Positions 25,865 to 35,145 of a DNA stretch of 64,000 nt are shown one piece after another. Source of the stretch: Rhizobiales bacterium GAS188 (GTDB lineage Bacteria > Pseudomonadota > Alphaproteobacteria > Rhizobiales > Beijerinckiaceae); assembly GCA_900104855.1 (NCBI GenBank), contig FNSS01000001.1:5456001-5520000 (forward strand), read 5' to 3'. The first letter of the stretch is position 1. Every line of letters starts with the position of its first letter. Under the pieces are notes generated by a model, which saw only the letters and a list, made by a program, of their open reading frames with translations, ran no database searches and was not told the origin of the DNA. The translations under genes were made by a program, and so were the position numbers.

Positions 25865-27325
25865 TCACAGCACCAGCGCGCGCAGGGCCTCGCCAGGATC
25901 GCTGGTGTCGCCGCTATGCAAGGGCGCGGCCGCCTCGCCGCCGCTGCGCGCCAGGAAGCGGCCCGAACCTGGGGCCGCGCGCAGCACTCCGTCTTCGACC
26001 ACCACCCGCCCGCGCGACAACACGATCACCGGTGAGCCGCGCAGCTTGCGCCCGGCATAGGGCGTATATCCCGCCTGGTCGTGCATCGCCGCATCTTCGA
26101 TGGTGACGCGGCGTTCAGGGTCCCAGATGGCGATGTCGGCGTCCATGCCGATGGCGATCGAGCCCTTGCGCTCGAGATTGTAGATCTGGGCCGGGGCCGC
26201 GGCTGTGATCTCGACGAATTTGCGCAAGCCCAACCGTCCCTGCGCCACCATGGCGTCGAAGAGCAGAGGCAGGCGCGCCTCGACGCCCGGCATGCCGTTG
26301 GCGATCTCCTTGAAGGTCGAGGCTTCGCCCAAAGGGTATTTGCCGCCGGCATCGAGGCGGTAGGGGGCGTGGTCGGAAGAGACGGTCTGGATGTCGGACA
26401 GGGCGATGGCGCGCCACAAGGCTTCCTGGTCAGCGGCGAGGCGCAAGGGCGGGCTGCACATCCATTTTCCGCCCTCGACGCCTGGCCGGTCGAGATCGCT
26501 CTCGGTCAGGAACAGATATTGCGGGCAGGTCTCGGCGAACACTTTGAGGCCGCGCCCGCGGGCCGCGCGGATCACGGCTGCGCCTTCGGCCGTCGAGACA
26601 TGATAGATCATGATCGGCTGGTCGATCAGCGCCGCCATCTCGATCAGGCGGTTGATCGCCTCGGATTCGGCGATGCGCGCATGGCTCGCCGCGTGGAATT
26701 TCGGCGCCGTATGGCCATGCGCCAGCAGGCGCTTGACCATCCATGAGATCACCCCGTGATTCTCGGCATGCACGCAGACCATGGCGCGGCTCTTGCGTGC
26801 GATGGCCAGCACGTCGAGCAATTCCTCGTCCTCGACCTTGAGGCGGTCATAGGTCATGAAAACCTTCAGCGAGGAATGGCCGGCCGCGACGAGCGCCGGA
26901 ATATCCTCTTCCAGCGTCTCGCGCGTCGGATTGGCGATGATCATATGGAAGGCGTAGTCGATGACGGCGCCGCGCTCGGCGAGCTTGTGGTAATCGGCGA
27001 CCACCTGTTTCAGCTGCATGCCGCGATGCTGCGCCGCGAAGGGGATCACCGTCGTCGTGCCGCCGAAAGCGGCCGAGATGGTGGCGCTCTCAAAACTGTC
27101 GGCGTTGAGCTTGCCGTTCGCCGAGAGCTGTTCGACATGGCAGTGGCTGTCGATGCCGCCAGGCAGCACCAGCTTGCCGCGCGCATCGATGTCGCGCTTG
27201 CCGGGCGCGAGCCCTTTGCCGATCGCCACGATGCTCTCGCCCGAGATCGCGACATCGGCGTCGAAAACATCGCTCGCGGTCGCGACCCTTCCGCCCCGAA
27301 TGACGATGTCATAAGCTTCGGTCAT
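25865..27325 (-). CDS. dihydropyrimidinase / D-hydantoinase
   Basis: This 486-residue cyclic amidohydrolase opens hydantoins or dihydropyrimidines to N-carbamoyl acids. The metal-binding GGIDSHCHVEQ lies near residue 58, SSLKVFMTYDRLKVEDEEL contains the probable carboxylated lysine near 150, and VCVHAENHGVI, MIYHVSTAEG, and SSDHAPYRLDAG supply the remaining ligands. ATG 27325 follows AGGAGGATC. The frame continues 5' without a stop to 27856, but that part is shadow. A racemase gene diverges from it and a D-carbamoylase lies at 40062, supporting a hydantoin pathway. Confidence 0.9.
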   Translation of the reverse strand: MTEAYDIVIRGGRVATASDVFDADVAISGESIVAIGKGLAPGKRDIDARGKLVLPGGIDSHCHVEQLSANGKLNADSFESATISAAFGGTTTVIPFAAQHRGMQLKQVVADYHKLAERGAVIDYAFHMIIANPTRETLEEDIPALVAAGHSSLKVFMTYDRLKVEDEELLDVLAIARKSRAMVCVHAENHGVISWMVKRLLAHGHTAPKFHAASHARIAESEAINRLIEMAALIDQPIMIYHVSTAEGAAVIRAARGRGLKVFAETCPQYLFLTESDLDRPGVEGGKWMCSPPLRLAADQEALWRAIALSDIQTVSSDHAPYRLDAGGKYPLGEASTFKEIANGMPGVEARLPLLFDAMVAQGRLGLRKFVEITAAAPAQIYNLERKGSIAIGMDADIAIWDPERRVTIEDAAMHDQAGYTPYAGRKLRGSPVIVLSRGRVVVEDGVLRAAPGSGRFLARSGGEAAAPLHSGDTSDPGEALRALVL

Positions 27326-27341
27326 GGCGATCCTCCTTGGT

Positions 27342-27409
27342 GCATAAAGTGCTTGGGCGCATAAAGTGCTTGGGCGCATGAAATGCCTGGGCGCATGAAA
27401 CGCATGGCG
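27342..27409. repeat. 17-bp tandem repeat (four units) in hydantoinase/racemase promoter region
   Basis: GCATAAAGTGCTTGGGC is repeated exactly at 27342-27358 and 27359-27375, then with substitutions at 27376-27392 and 27393-27409. The array lies 17 bp upstream of the hydantoinase start and 60 bp before the divergent racemase. It could be a regulator array or slippage-prone sequence. Confidence 0.85.
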
Positions 27410-27469
27410 GCTTGGTAAGGTCGCGGGCCGGCCGCCGCAAGCTGTTGGCCGCAAGCTTTGGAGATCTCG

Positions 27470-28132
27470 ATGCGCAATCAGGGCGCGACCATCATTTCGG
27501 TCATCAACCCGAATTCGAACGAAGCTGTGACGCGCGGGCTGGAAGAGGCGCTCGCGCATCTCGCCTTCAAGGACGGCCCCGAGATCACCTGCTCGACCTT
27601 GGCCGAAGGCCCGTTCGGCATCGAGACGCAGGCCCATGTCGACGATGTCGTGGCTCCCTTGCGCCGTCTGGTGCAGGCAGATAACTCCGCCTCCGCCTTC
27701 GTGATCGCCTGCTACAGCGATCCGGGCTTGCATTCCTGCCGCGAGGCATCGCCCCGCCCGGTGTTCGGCATCGCCGAATGCGGCGTGCTGACGGCGCTGG
27801 CGCGGGCCGAGCGCTTCGGCGTGATCGCCATCAGCGCCCGTTCGATCCGCCGGCATCTACGCTATCTGCGCCAGATGGGGCTGACGCAGCGCTTCGCCGG
27901 CGAGAGGCCGCTCGAGATGAGCGTCGCCGAGACTGCCTCGGGGGAGGGGACGCTCCAGCGCATGATCGAGGTCGGCCGTGCCTTGCGCGATCAGGACGGC
28001 GCGGATGCGATCGTCATGGGATGCGCCGGCATGGCGCGCCGTCGGCGATCGCTCGAGGAGGCGCTCGGCGTGCCGGTGATCGATCCGACGCAGGCGGCCG
28101 TGGCGATGGCGATCGGCGCGGTGGCGGCCTGA
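27470..28132 (+). CDS. aspartate/glutamate/hydantoin racemase family protein
   Basis: This 220-residue protein begins IISVINPNSNEAVTRGLEEAL, as hydantoin racemases do. It has the two conserved catalytic cysteine regions, FVIACYSDPGLHS (about residues 74-86) and IVMGCAGMARR near 180. The family interconverts L and D forms by two-base cysteine catalysis. ATG 27470 follows GGAG; an in-frame TTG at 27458 is less likely. Divergence from the hydantoinase suggests it racemises 5-substituted hydantoins. Confidence 0.82.
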   Translation: MRNQGATIISVINPNSNEAVTRGLEEALAHLAFKDGPEITCSTLAEGPFGIETQAHVDDVVAPLRRLVQADNSASAFVIACYSDPGLHSCREASPRPVFGIAECGVLTALARAERFGVIAISARSIRRHLRYLRQMGLTQRFAGERPLEMSVAETASGEGTLQRMIEVGRALRDQDGADAIVMGCAGMARRRRSLEEALGVPVIDPTQAAVAMAIGAVAA

Positions 28133-28822
28133 TCAGGACCCCAACGCTTCCTGCTTGCGCTTATTGGTGCTCTCCAGGAACTCGATGAGCGAGCGGCTGG
28201 CGCCCATGATGTGGTCGCGGGTCAATGCGGCGGCGCGCGCAGCGTCCCGCTCGATGCAGGCGTCGAGGATCAGCTGATGCTCGCGCCGCGCCCGCGCCAT
28301 GCCGTGGGTCAGCACCAGCTGGGCGCGCAGATAGCGATCCACCTGGTCGAGCGCCGCGTTGATCACCTGCAGGTAATAGGGGCGCCCTGAATCCTTGTAG
28401 AGGCTCGAATGGAAGTTGCGGTTCAGCTCGCCCCATTTCGACGAATCCTTCTCGGTCGCGAAGGCCTTGCAATAGGTTTTCGCCATAGCAAGCGTTTCTG
28501 CCGACATCCGCTCCACCGAATGCTGGATGACCTGCGGCTCGAGCAAGGCCCGGAATTCGAAGATCTCGGCGATCTCCTTCGGCGATAGCGAGGAGACGAC
28601 GGCGCCGCGATAGCGTTGCGTCTCGACCAGCCCATGCTCCTCGAGCCGGGCGAGCGCCTCGCGCACCGGAATGCGGCTGACATTGAACAGCCGGGCGATC
28701 TGGTCCTGGCGCAATGTCTCGCCCTCGGCGAGCTCGCCATTGTTGATGGCCTCCCGAAGCGCCTCGAAGATCACATCCGAAGCCGACGCCATCTCCCCGA
28801 TATTGGTTGCATTCACCTTCAA
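28133..28822 (-). CDS. GntR-family regulator (FCD/FadR-type)
   Basis: This 229-residue regulator has an N-terminal winged helix (about 15-80, LRQDQIARLFNVSRIPVREALARLEEHGLV) and an FCD ligand domain (EFRALLEPQVIQHS, then ELNRNFHSSLYKDSGRPYYL and ARREHQLILDACIERD). TTG 28822 was chosen because GGAGGG sits 9 bp upstream; an internal ATG at 28792 directly abuts its purine tract. It diverges from the hydroxyproline-type operon at 28987 and is its probable repressor, with a hydroxyproline-derived acid as plausible inducer. Its stop abuts the end of the racemase gene. Confidence 0.88.
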   Translation of the reverse strand: MKVNATNIGEMASASDVIFEALREAINNGELAEGETLRQDQIARLFNVSRIPVREALARLEEHGLVETQRYRGAVVSSLSPKEIAEIFEFRALLEPQVIQHSVERMSAETLAMAKTYCKAFATEKDSSKWGELNRNFHSSLYKDSGRPYYLQVINAALDQVDRYLRAQLVLTHGMARARREHQLILDACIERDAARAAALTRDHIMGASRSLIEFLESTNKRKQEALGS

Positions 28823-28986
28823 GTGACCGAGCCCTCCTTGAGGCCAGCTATCATTCGCCCAAGAGCCGCACAAGCGCGCGACCCTCAAGATCGTAAAAAG
28901 GATATTGCATATTGGATCCCATTTATAGTAGGGGAGCGGCGTTGGCATCGCCACGCCTGAGAAACGCTCTTCAGAGGAAACGTCAG

Positions 28987-29802
28987 ATGAGAATGAAAAC
29001 TGCGCTGATCGCCGCCGGGATTCTCGGACTGGCCGCAAGCCTGCCGGCGAAGGCCGACAAGCTCGACGACATCATCGCATCGGGAAAGCTGCGCTGCGCC
29101 GTGACGCTCGATTTCCCGCCGATGGGTTTTCGCGACGAGAAGAACAACCCGGCCGGCTTCGACGTCGACACCTGCAATGATCTCGCCAAGGTGCTCGGCG
29201 CCAAGGCGGAGATCGTCGAAACGCCGTTTCCCGATCGTATCCCGGCGCTGGTCTCGGGCCGCGCCGATATCGGCGTCGCCTCTACCTCCGATACGCTCGA
29301 GCGCGCCAAGACGATCGGCTTCTCGGTCCCCTATTTCGCCTTCAAGATGGTGGTGCTGACCAAGAAGGATGCCGGCATCGACAGCTATGACAGCCTGAAG
29401 GGCCATAAGACGGGCTCGACCTCGGGCACCTTCGAGGCCCTGGCGCTCGAGGGCGACGTCAAGAAATGGGGAGACCAGAAGGGGTCGTTCCGTCCCTACC
29501 AGACCCAGGCCGATGTCTTCCTTGCCATGACGCAAGGCCAGATCGAAGCGACCGTCGTCACCAATACGGTGGCTCAGGCCATCGTCAAATCCGGCAAATA
29601 CAAGGACTTCGTGGTCAAGGGCGATGCCCCCTACGTCACCGATTATGTCTGCCTCATCGCGCTGCGCCAGGATCAGGGCATGCTGAACTATCTCAACCTG
29701 TTCGTGAACCAGCAGGTGCGCACCGGCCGTTACAAGGAGCTGTTCGACAAATGGGTCGGCGGCGACCTGCCGGATCTCACCGTCAAGGGCGTCTATCGCT
29801 GA
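28987..29802 (+). CDS. PAAT-type amino acid ABC transporter substrate-binding protein
   Basis: This 271-residue periplasmic protein has a signal peptide (MRMKTALIAAGILGLAASL, cleavage near AKA-DKL) and the SBP type 3 fold: KLRCAVTLDFPPMGFRDEKNNPAGFDVDTCNDLAK and ADIGVASTSDTLERAKTIGFS. The ATG 28987 start follows AGAGGAAACG. It leads a nine-gene same-strand operon whose enzymes act on hydroxyproline-like substrates, so that is the likely ligand. Confidence 0.9.
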   Translation: MRMKTALIAAGILGLAASLPAKADKLDDIIASGKLRCAVTLDFPPMGFRDEKNNPAGFDVDTCNDLAKVLGAKAEIVETPFPDRIPALVSGRADIGVASTSDTLERAKTIGFSVPYFAFKMVVLTKKDAGIDSYDSLKGHKTGSTSGTFEALALEGDVKKWGDQKGSFRPYQTQADVFLAMTQGQIEATVVTNTVAQAIVKSGKYKDFVVKGDAPYVTDYVCLIALRQDQGMLNYLNLFVNQQVRTGRYKELFDKWVGGDLPDLTVKGVYR

Positions 29803-29870
29803 CGCATATTTCAAAGCCCCAGGCGGTGAGCGCGCAATCGCTCGCCGCCTCCGCAGACCAACACCCGAAG

Positions 29871-30536
29871 ATGCTCAACTATACATTCCATTGGCGACCG
29901 GCCTTCAACGCCCTGCCCGACATGCTAGCGGGGGCGGTGGTGACGATCGAGATCGCCGTCCTGTCGATGCTGATCGGCACGGTCATCGGCGTCTTCCTGG
30001 CGCTCGGGCGCATGTCGGCCAATAGGACGCTCTATGGGCTCGCGACCGCATGGATCGAGGTCGCCCGCAATACGCCGGCTTTGTTCCAGATCTACATGAC
30101 CTATTTCGGCCTCGGCGCCTTCGGCCTGCATCTCGATTCCTATCTCTCGCTGCTCATCGGCATCGCCTTCAACAATGCCGGTTATCTCGCCGAGACCTTC
30201 CGCGGCGGCCTGCGCGCCGTGCCGCCGACGCAGCTGCGCGCCGCCCGTTCGCTCGGCATGAGTGCCCCGAGCGCCTTCTGGCATGTGGTGCTGCCGCAGA
30301 TGTTCCGGACCGCGTTCCACCCGATGACGAACCAGATGGTCTGGGCGGTCCTCATGACCTCGCTCGGCGTGGTCGTCGGGCTCAACACCGATCTGACCGG
30401 CGTCACCCAGGAACTCAATGTCAGGACCTTTCGCACATTCGAGTTCTTCTCTATCGCCGCCGTACTCTACTACCTGATCTCGAAGGCGATCACCCTGTCG
30501 GCGCGCCTCGCGGCCTACCGCCTGTTTCGCTATTGA
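29871..30536 (+). CDS. amino acid ABC transporter permease
   Basis: This 221-residue HisM/GlnP-type permease has an N-terminal MLAGAVVTIEIAVLSMLIGTVIG, the PAAT signature IEVARNTPALFQIYM, and the EAA loop ETFRGGLRAVPPTQLRAARSLGMS. About five membrane helices are expected. ATG 29871 was selected; GTG 29826 is in frame and would add 15 residues. It pairs with the next permease. Confidence 0.9.
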   Translation: MLNYTFHWRPAFNALPDMLAGAVVTIEIAVLSMLIGTVIGVFLALGRMSANRTLYGLATAWIEVARNTPALFQIYMTYFGLGAFGLHLDSYLSLLIGIAFNNAGYLAETFRGGLRAVPPTQLRAARSLGMSAPSAFWHVVLPQMFRTAFHPMTNQMVWAVLMTSLGVVVGLNTDLTGVTQELNVRTFRTFEFFSIAAVLYYLISKAITLSARLAAYRLFRY

Positions 30537-30548
30537 TCGGGGCGACGC

Positions 30549-31202
30549 ATGTTCGACACATCGCTGTCCTGGAACGATATCGGCTTCCTCTTGGAGGGTG
30601 CGGGCGTCACGCTCGCCATCACCTTCTGGGCCGTGCTCGGAGGCACCTTGCTTGGCGTGATCTTCGGCCTGTTGCGGGCCGTCTCGCCCAGGTGGATCAA
30701 CCTGTCGCTCGGCGCGGTGCTCGATGTGCTGCGCTCCGTGCCGCTCTTGATCCAGTTCGTTCTCGCCAATTCCTTCAAGTCGATCCTCGGCATCTCCTCA
30801 TCGCCCTTCGTCATCGGCTGCGTGGTGCTGGCGCTCTACACCTCGTCCTATTGCGCCGAGATCGTGCGCGGCGGCATCCTGGCCGTGCCGGTGACGACGC
30901 GCCGCGCCGCGCGCTCGCTCGGCCTGACCTATCGCCAGGATCTCGCCTGGATCGTCTTCCCGATCGCCTTACGCGTGGCACTGCCGAGCTGGATCGGCCT
31001 GACGCTCGGCGTCATGAAGGATACGGCTCTGGTCCTGTGGATCGGCATCGTCGAGCTCTTGCGCGCCTCGCAGATCATCGTGACGCGCATCCAGGAGCCG
31101 CTCTTCGTCCTGTCGATCGCGGGCGCAATCTATTTTCTCATGAGTTTCCCGATCGGGCGCCTCGGAGCGCGGCTCGAGAAGAGGTGGCGCGAAGATGATT
31201 GA
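30549..31202 (+). CDS. amino acid ABC transporter permease
   Basis: This is the second, 217-residue PAAT permease. It has FLLEGAGVTLAITFWAVLGGTLLG, the line VLDVLRSVPLLIQF, and the EAA loop EIVRGGILAVPVTTRRAARSLGLTYRQ. It starts 12 bp after the first permease and its last codons overlap the ATPase start by 8 bp, indicating coupled translation. Confidence 0.9.
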   Translation: MFDTSLSWNDIGFLLEGAGVTLAITFWAVLGGTLLGVIFGLLRAVSPRWINLSLGAVLDVLRSVPLLIQFVLANSFKSILGISSSPFVIGCVVLALYTSSYCAEIVRGGILAVPVTTRRAARSLGLTYRQDLAWIVFPIALRVALPSWIGLTLGVMKDTALVLWIGIVELLRASQIIVTRIQEPLFVLSIAGAIYFLMSFPIGRLGARLEKRWREDD

Positions 31203-31917
31203 AGTCGACAACGTCCATAAATCCTTCGGCGATCTCGAGGTCGTGAAGGGCGTGAGCATGACGGTCGACAAGAGCGAGGTCGTCTCCGTCATCGGCGGTT
31301 CCGGCTCCGGCAAATCGACGCTGCTGATGTGCATCAACGGCCTCGAATCGATCCAGAGCGGCAAGATCCTCGTCGACGGCACGGAGGTGCATGCGCGCGG
31401 CACCGACCTCAACAAGCTGCGGCGCAAGATCGGTATCGTGTTCCAGCAATGGAATGCCTTCCCGCATCTGACCGTGCTCGAAAACGTGATGCTCGCGCCG
31501 CGCAAGGTTCTCGGCATGAGCAAAGGCGAGGCCGAAGCCGTCGCGGTCGAGCAGCTGCGGCGCGTCGGATTGGCCGAGAAGCTGAAGGTCTACCCCTCGA
31601 AGCTGTCGGGCGGCCAGCAGCAGCGCATGGCGATCGCCCGGGCGCTCGCCATGTCGCCCGATTACATGCTGTTCGACGAGGTGACATCGGCGCTCGACCC
31701 GCAACTCGTCGGCGAGGTGCTCGACACGATGCGCATGCTGTCGGCCGATGGCATGACCATGATCGTCGTCACCCACGAGATGCGCTTCGCACGCGAGGTG
31801 TCGAACCGGGTGGCTTTCTTCCATGAAGGGAGGATCCACGAGATCGGCGATCCGCGACAAATCTTCGACGATCCGCGCAAGCCCGAGACCATCGCCTTCC
31901 TCAAATCCGTCCTTTGA
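31195..31917 (+). CDS. amino acid ABC transporter ATP-binding protein
   Basis: This 240-residue GlnQ/HisP-type ATPase has Walker A GGSGSGKST, Q-loop VFQQWNAFPHLTVLENV, the signature LSGGQQQRMAIARAL, Walker B YMLFDEVTSALDPQ, and switch His in VVTHEM. It powers the preceding permeases. It overlaps the second permease gene by 8 bp. Confidence 0.95.
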   Translation: MIEVDNVHKSFGDLEVVKGVSMTVDKSEVVSVIGGSGSGKSTLLMCINGLESIQSGKILVDGTEVHARGTDLNKLRRKIGIVFQQWNAFPHLTVLENVMLAPRKVLGMSKGEAEAVAVEQLRRVGLAEKLKVYPSKLSGGQQQRMAIARALAMSPDYMLFDEVTSALDPQLVGEVLDTMRMLSADGMTMIVVTHEMRFAREVSNRVAFFHEGRIHEIGDPRQIFDDPRKPETIAFLKSVL

Positions 31918-31946
31918 AACAACCCGAACCTTCAGGAGCATCCATC

Positions 31947-32843
31947 ATGTGGACAGGTGTCTACCCCGCCGTCACCGCGAAATTCACCGCCGAGGACGAG
32001 CTCGACCATAAGGAGATGGAGCGTTGCTTCGCGCTCCAGATCGAGGCCGGCGTCGACGGCCTCATCGTCAACGGCTCGCTCGGCGAAGGCTCGATGCTCT
32101 CGCATGAGGAGCGCCTGGCGGTGCTCAAGACGGCCCGGTCCGTCGCCGGCCGCAAGCCCGTGCTGATGACCATTGCGGAGGCCGCGACGCGTAACGGCGC
32201 AGCGCTCGGCATCAAGGCTGCGAAGGCCGGCGCCTCGGGCCTCATGGTGGTGCCGAGCACCATTTACCACACCGATCCGAAGGAGACGGCGGCGGCGCTA
32301 CGCGCGGTCGCCGAGGCCGCCGACCTGCCGGTGATGATCTATTCGAACCGCGTCGCCTACCGTGTCGACGTCACGCCGGAGGTCATGGAAGAGCTCGCCG
32401 CCGATGCGCGCTTCGTCGCCATCAAGGAATCCTCCGACGACATCCGCCGCACGATCGAGATCTTCAACCGGCTCGGCAACCGCTATGACGTGCTCACCGG
32501 TGTCGACAATCTCGCCTTCGAGGCGCTGGCGCTCGGCGCGGTCGGCTGGGTGGCAGGCCTCGTGGTCGCCTTCCCGCACGAAACCGTCGCCATCTGGCGG
32601 CTGATGCAGGCCAAGCGCTATGACGAGGCGCTCGCCATCTATCGCTGGTTCCGCCCGCTGCTCGATCTCGACGTCAGCACCTATCTGGTGCAGAACATCA
32701 AGCTTGCAGAAGTCCTTGCCATCGGCACGACCGAACATGTCCGTGCACCCCGTCAGCCGCTTCAGGGCGAACAGCGCGCCAAGGTCGAGAAGGTGGTGCG
32801 CGAGGCGCTCGCCACCCGCCCGCAGCTCGCCAAAGCTGCCTGA
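31947..32843 (+). CDS. DHDPS/NAL-family lyase, probable pyrroline-4-hydroxy-2-carboxylate deaminase
   Basis: This 298-residue class I aldolase-like protein has GVDGLIVNGSLGEGSMLSHEER near residue 32, the tyrosine region PVMIYSNRVAYRVDVTPEVM near 130, and the Schiff-base lysine in ARFVAIKESSDDIRR near 160. In bacterial trans-4-hydroxyproline catabolism such a member deaminates 1-pyrroline-4-hydroxy-2-carboxylate to 2-oxoglutarate semialdehyde. Its neighbours (D-amino acid dehydrogenase and hydroxyproline epimerase) support that assignment over DapA. ATG 31947 follows CAGGAG. Confidence 0.82.
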   Translation: MWTGVYPAVTAKFTAEDELDHKEMERCFALQIEAGVDGLIVNGSLGEGSMLSHEERLAVLKTARSVAGRKPVLMTIAEAATRNGAALGIKAAKAGASGLMVVPSTIYHTDPKETAAALRAVAEAADLPVMIYSNRVAYRVDVTPEVMEELAADARFVAIKESSDDIRRTIEIFNRLGNRYDVLTGVDNLAFEALALGAVGWVAGLVVAFPHETVAIWRLMQAKRYDEALAIYRWFRPLLDLDVSTYLVQNIKLAEVLAIGTTEHVRAPRQPLQGEQRAKVEKVVREALATRPQLAKAA

Positions 32844-32869
32844 TCTTCGAGCCCGCATGACCATCGCCC

Positions 32870-34108
32870 ATGACTGAAGAAGTCGCCATAATCGGCGCCG
32901 GTATCGTTGGCCTGGCGATCGCCTTCCATCTCCAGGCCGAGGGCCGACGGGTGCGGCTCTTCGAGCGCGGCGGCGTCGCCGAGGGAGCGAGCTTCGGCAA
33001 TGCCGGGGCCTTCGCCTTCTCCGATGTGCTGCCGCTCGCCTCACCGGGCATGCTGCGCAAGGCGCCGAAATGGCTGCTCGACCCGCTGGGTCCGCTCTCC
33101 ATTCCGCCATCCTATTTGCCGCGCATCGCGCCCTGGCTGATCCGCTTCTGGCGGGCGAGCCAGCCGGACCGGTTCCGCCACAGCACCAAGGTTCAGTGCG
33201 CGCTGATGCGGCTCTCCGCCAGCGCAATGGGAACGATGGTGGCGGAGGCCGGCCTCTCAGGCCGCGTGCGCAGCGACGGTAATCTGCAGCTCTATGAGAG
33301 CGAGGCGGAATTCCGGGCCTCGCTGCCGGGCTGGAAGGCGCGCGCCGAGGAAGGCATCCCGTTCGAGCATGTGCGCGGCGCAAGGCTCGCCGAGCTGCAG
33401 CCAGGGCTTGCCCCCCGCTTCATCGCCGGCAGCTTCACGCCGCACTGGCAGACGGTGGACGATCCATATCTCTTCGCCCTCGCGCTGTTCGATCAGGTGA
33501 TGGCGCGCGGCGCCACCCTCGCGCGCGGCGAGGTCGTCGACATCGCGCCGACGCAGGGTGGCGTGCATCTCCGCCTAGCCGATGGCGGCAGCGCCGAGGC
33601 CGGGCACGCCGTGGTCGCGGCCGGGGCCTGGTCGCGGGCGCTGACCGAGCGCCTCAACGAGCGCATCCCGCTCGAGACCGAGCGCGGCTACAACACCACG
33701 CTGCCGCCCTGCGCCTTCGACCTCAAGCGCCAGCTCACCTTCGGCGGCCACGGCTTCGTCGTCACGCCGCTGTCGACCGGCATCCGCGTCGGCGGCGCGG
33801 TCGAGCTCGGGGGACTGACCCTGCCGCCGAACTTCGCGCGTTCGCAGGCCATGCTGCAGAAGGCCGCAGCCTTCATGCCGGGCCTGAAGACCGAAGGCGG
33901 CAAGCAATGGATGGGCTTTCGCCCGTCCTTGCCCGACACGCTCCCGGTCATTGGCGCGTCGAAGGTGTCCGCCCGTATCCTCTATGCGTTCGGCCACGGC
34001 CATTCCGGCCTTACACAGAGCGCCGCGACCGGTCAGCTGATCGCCGATCTCGTGGCGCGGCGCCAGCCCCGCATCCCGCTCGACCCGTTCCGCCCGAACC
34101 GCTTCTGA
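32870..34108 (+). CDS. FAD-dependent D-amino acid dehydrogenase, probable D-hydroxyproline dehydrogenase
   Basis: This 412-residue DadA-type flavoprotein has the N-terminal dinucleotide motif VAIIGAGIVGLAIAFHLQAEG, a DAO fold with GASFGNAGAFAFSDVLPLASPG, and C-terminal WMGFRPSLPDTLPVIGAS and YAFGHGHSGLTQSAATG. In the hydroxyproline pathway it oxidises cis-4-hydroxy-D-proline to the pyrroline that the preceding lyase deaminates. It lies 26 bp after that gene. Confidence 0.86.
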   Translation: MTEEVAIIGAGIVGLAIAFHLQAEGRRVRLFERGGVAEGASFGNAGAFAFSDVLPLASPGMLRKAPKWLLDPLGPLSIPPSYLPRIAPWLIRFWRASQPDRFRHSTKVQCALMRLSASAMGTMVAEAGLSGRVRSDGNLQLYESEAEFRASLPGWKARAEEGIPFEHVRGARLAELQPGLAPRFIAGSFTPHWQTVDDPYLFALALFDQVMARGATLARGEVVDIAPTQGGVHLRLADGGSAEAGHAVVAAGAWSRALTERLNERIPLETERGYNTTLPPCAFDLKRQLTFGGHGFVVTPLSTGIRVGGAVELGGLTLPPNFARSQAMLQKAAAFMPGLKTEGGKQWMGFRPSLPDTLPVIGASKVSARILYAFGHGHSGLTQSAATGQLIADLVARRQPRIPLDPFRPNRF

Positions 34109-34123
34109 GAGACAGGCAAGATC

Positions 34124-35125
34124 ATGGCGCGACACAGCTTCTTCTGCATAGACGGCCATACTTGCGGCAACCCGGTGCGCCTCGTCGCCGGCGGCGGGCC
34201 GCAGCTCAACGGCGCGACCATGATCGAGAAGCGGGCGCATTTCCTCAAAGAGTATGACTGGGTCCGCACCGGGCTGATGTTCGAGCCGCGCGGCCACGAC
34301 ATGATGTCGGGCTCGATCCTCTATCCGCCGACAAGGCCCGATTGCGACACCGCCATCCTGTTCATCGAAACCTCCGGCTGCCTGCCCATGTGCGGCCACG
34401 GCACTATCGGCACCGTCACCATGGCGATCGAGCATGGGCTGATCACGCCGAAGGTTCCGGGTGTGCTGCGGCTCGATACGCCGGCCGGTCTCGTCGTCGC
34501 CGAATACCGGCAGGAAGGTCCCTATGTGGAGGAGGTGCGCATCACCAATGTGCCGGCCTTCCTGCATGCGGAGGGCCTCACCGCGCAATGCCCCGGCCTC
34601 GGCGAGATCACGGTCGACGTTGCCTATGGGGGGAATTTCTACGCCATTGTCGAGCCGCAGGAGCGGTTCCGCGACATGGCGGACTTCACGGCCGGCGACC
34701 TCGTGTGCATGAGCCCGGCGCTGCGTCGCGCGCTGAACGAGAAATACGAGTTCGTCCACCCCGAGAAGCCGGAGATACGTGGCCTCAGCCATATCCTGTG
34801 GACGGGCGCGCCACGGCATAAGGAGGCGCATGCCCGCAATGCCGTGTTCTATGGCGACAAGGCGATTGACCGCTCACCCTGCGGCACCGGCACCTCGGCC
34901 CGCATGGCGCATTGGGCGGCGCTCGGCCGGCTGAAGATCGGCGACGCCTTCGTGCATGAGAGCATCATCGGCTCGCTGTTCAAGGGCAAGGTCGAAGCTG
35001 CCGCCAAGGCCGGCGAGCGCGACGCCATCATTCCCTCGATCGGCGGCTGGGCCCGCACGACCGGCTACAACACCATCTTCATCGACGACCGCGACCCCTT
35101 CGCCCATGGCTTCGTGGTGGTCTGA
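34124..35125 (+). CDS. 4-hydroxyproline 2-epimerase (proline racemase family)
   Basis: This 333-residue member of the proline racemase superfamily has both catalytic cysteines: Cys90 in MCGHGTIG and Cys253 in [30 protein letters not shown] and [19 protein letters not shown] match hydroxyproline epimerases. It converts trans-4-hydroxy-L-proline to cis-4-hydroxy-D-proline. It starts 15 bp after the dehydrogenase that would oxidise the product. Confidence 0.9.
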   Translation: MARHSFFCIDGHTCGNPVRLVAGGGPQLNGATMIEKRAHFLKEYDWVRTGLMFEPRGHDMMSGSILYPPTRPDCDTAILFIETSGCLPMCGHGTIGTVTMAIEHGLITPKVPGVLRLDTPAGLVVAEYRQEGPYVEEVRITNVPAFLHAEGLTAQCPGLGEITVDVAYGGNFYAIVEPQERFRDMADFTAGDLVCMSPALRRALNEKYEFVHPEKPEIRGLSHILWTGAPRHKEAHARNAVFYGDKAIDRSPCGTGTSARMAHWAALGRLKIGDAFVHESIIGSLFKGKVEAAAKAGERDAIIPSIGGWARTTGYNTIFIDDRDPFAHGFVVV

Positions 35126-35145
35126 CCTTTCTGGAGAATGAGCTC

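Noticed and set aside
27342-27409. possible CRISPR array
   Set aside because: Units are contiguous 17-mers with no spacers and no cas genes nearby.
28901-28930. sigma-70 promoter before the hydroxyproline operon (TTGCAT and TATAGT)
   Set aside because: Spacing is 13 bp, too short for a convincing promoter; not annotated.
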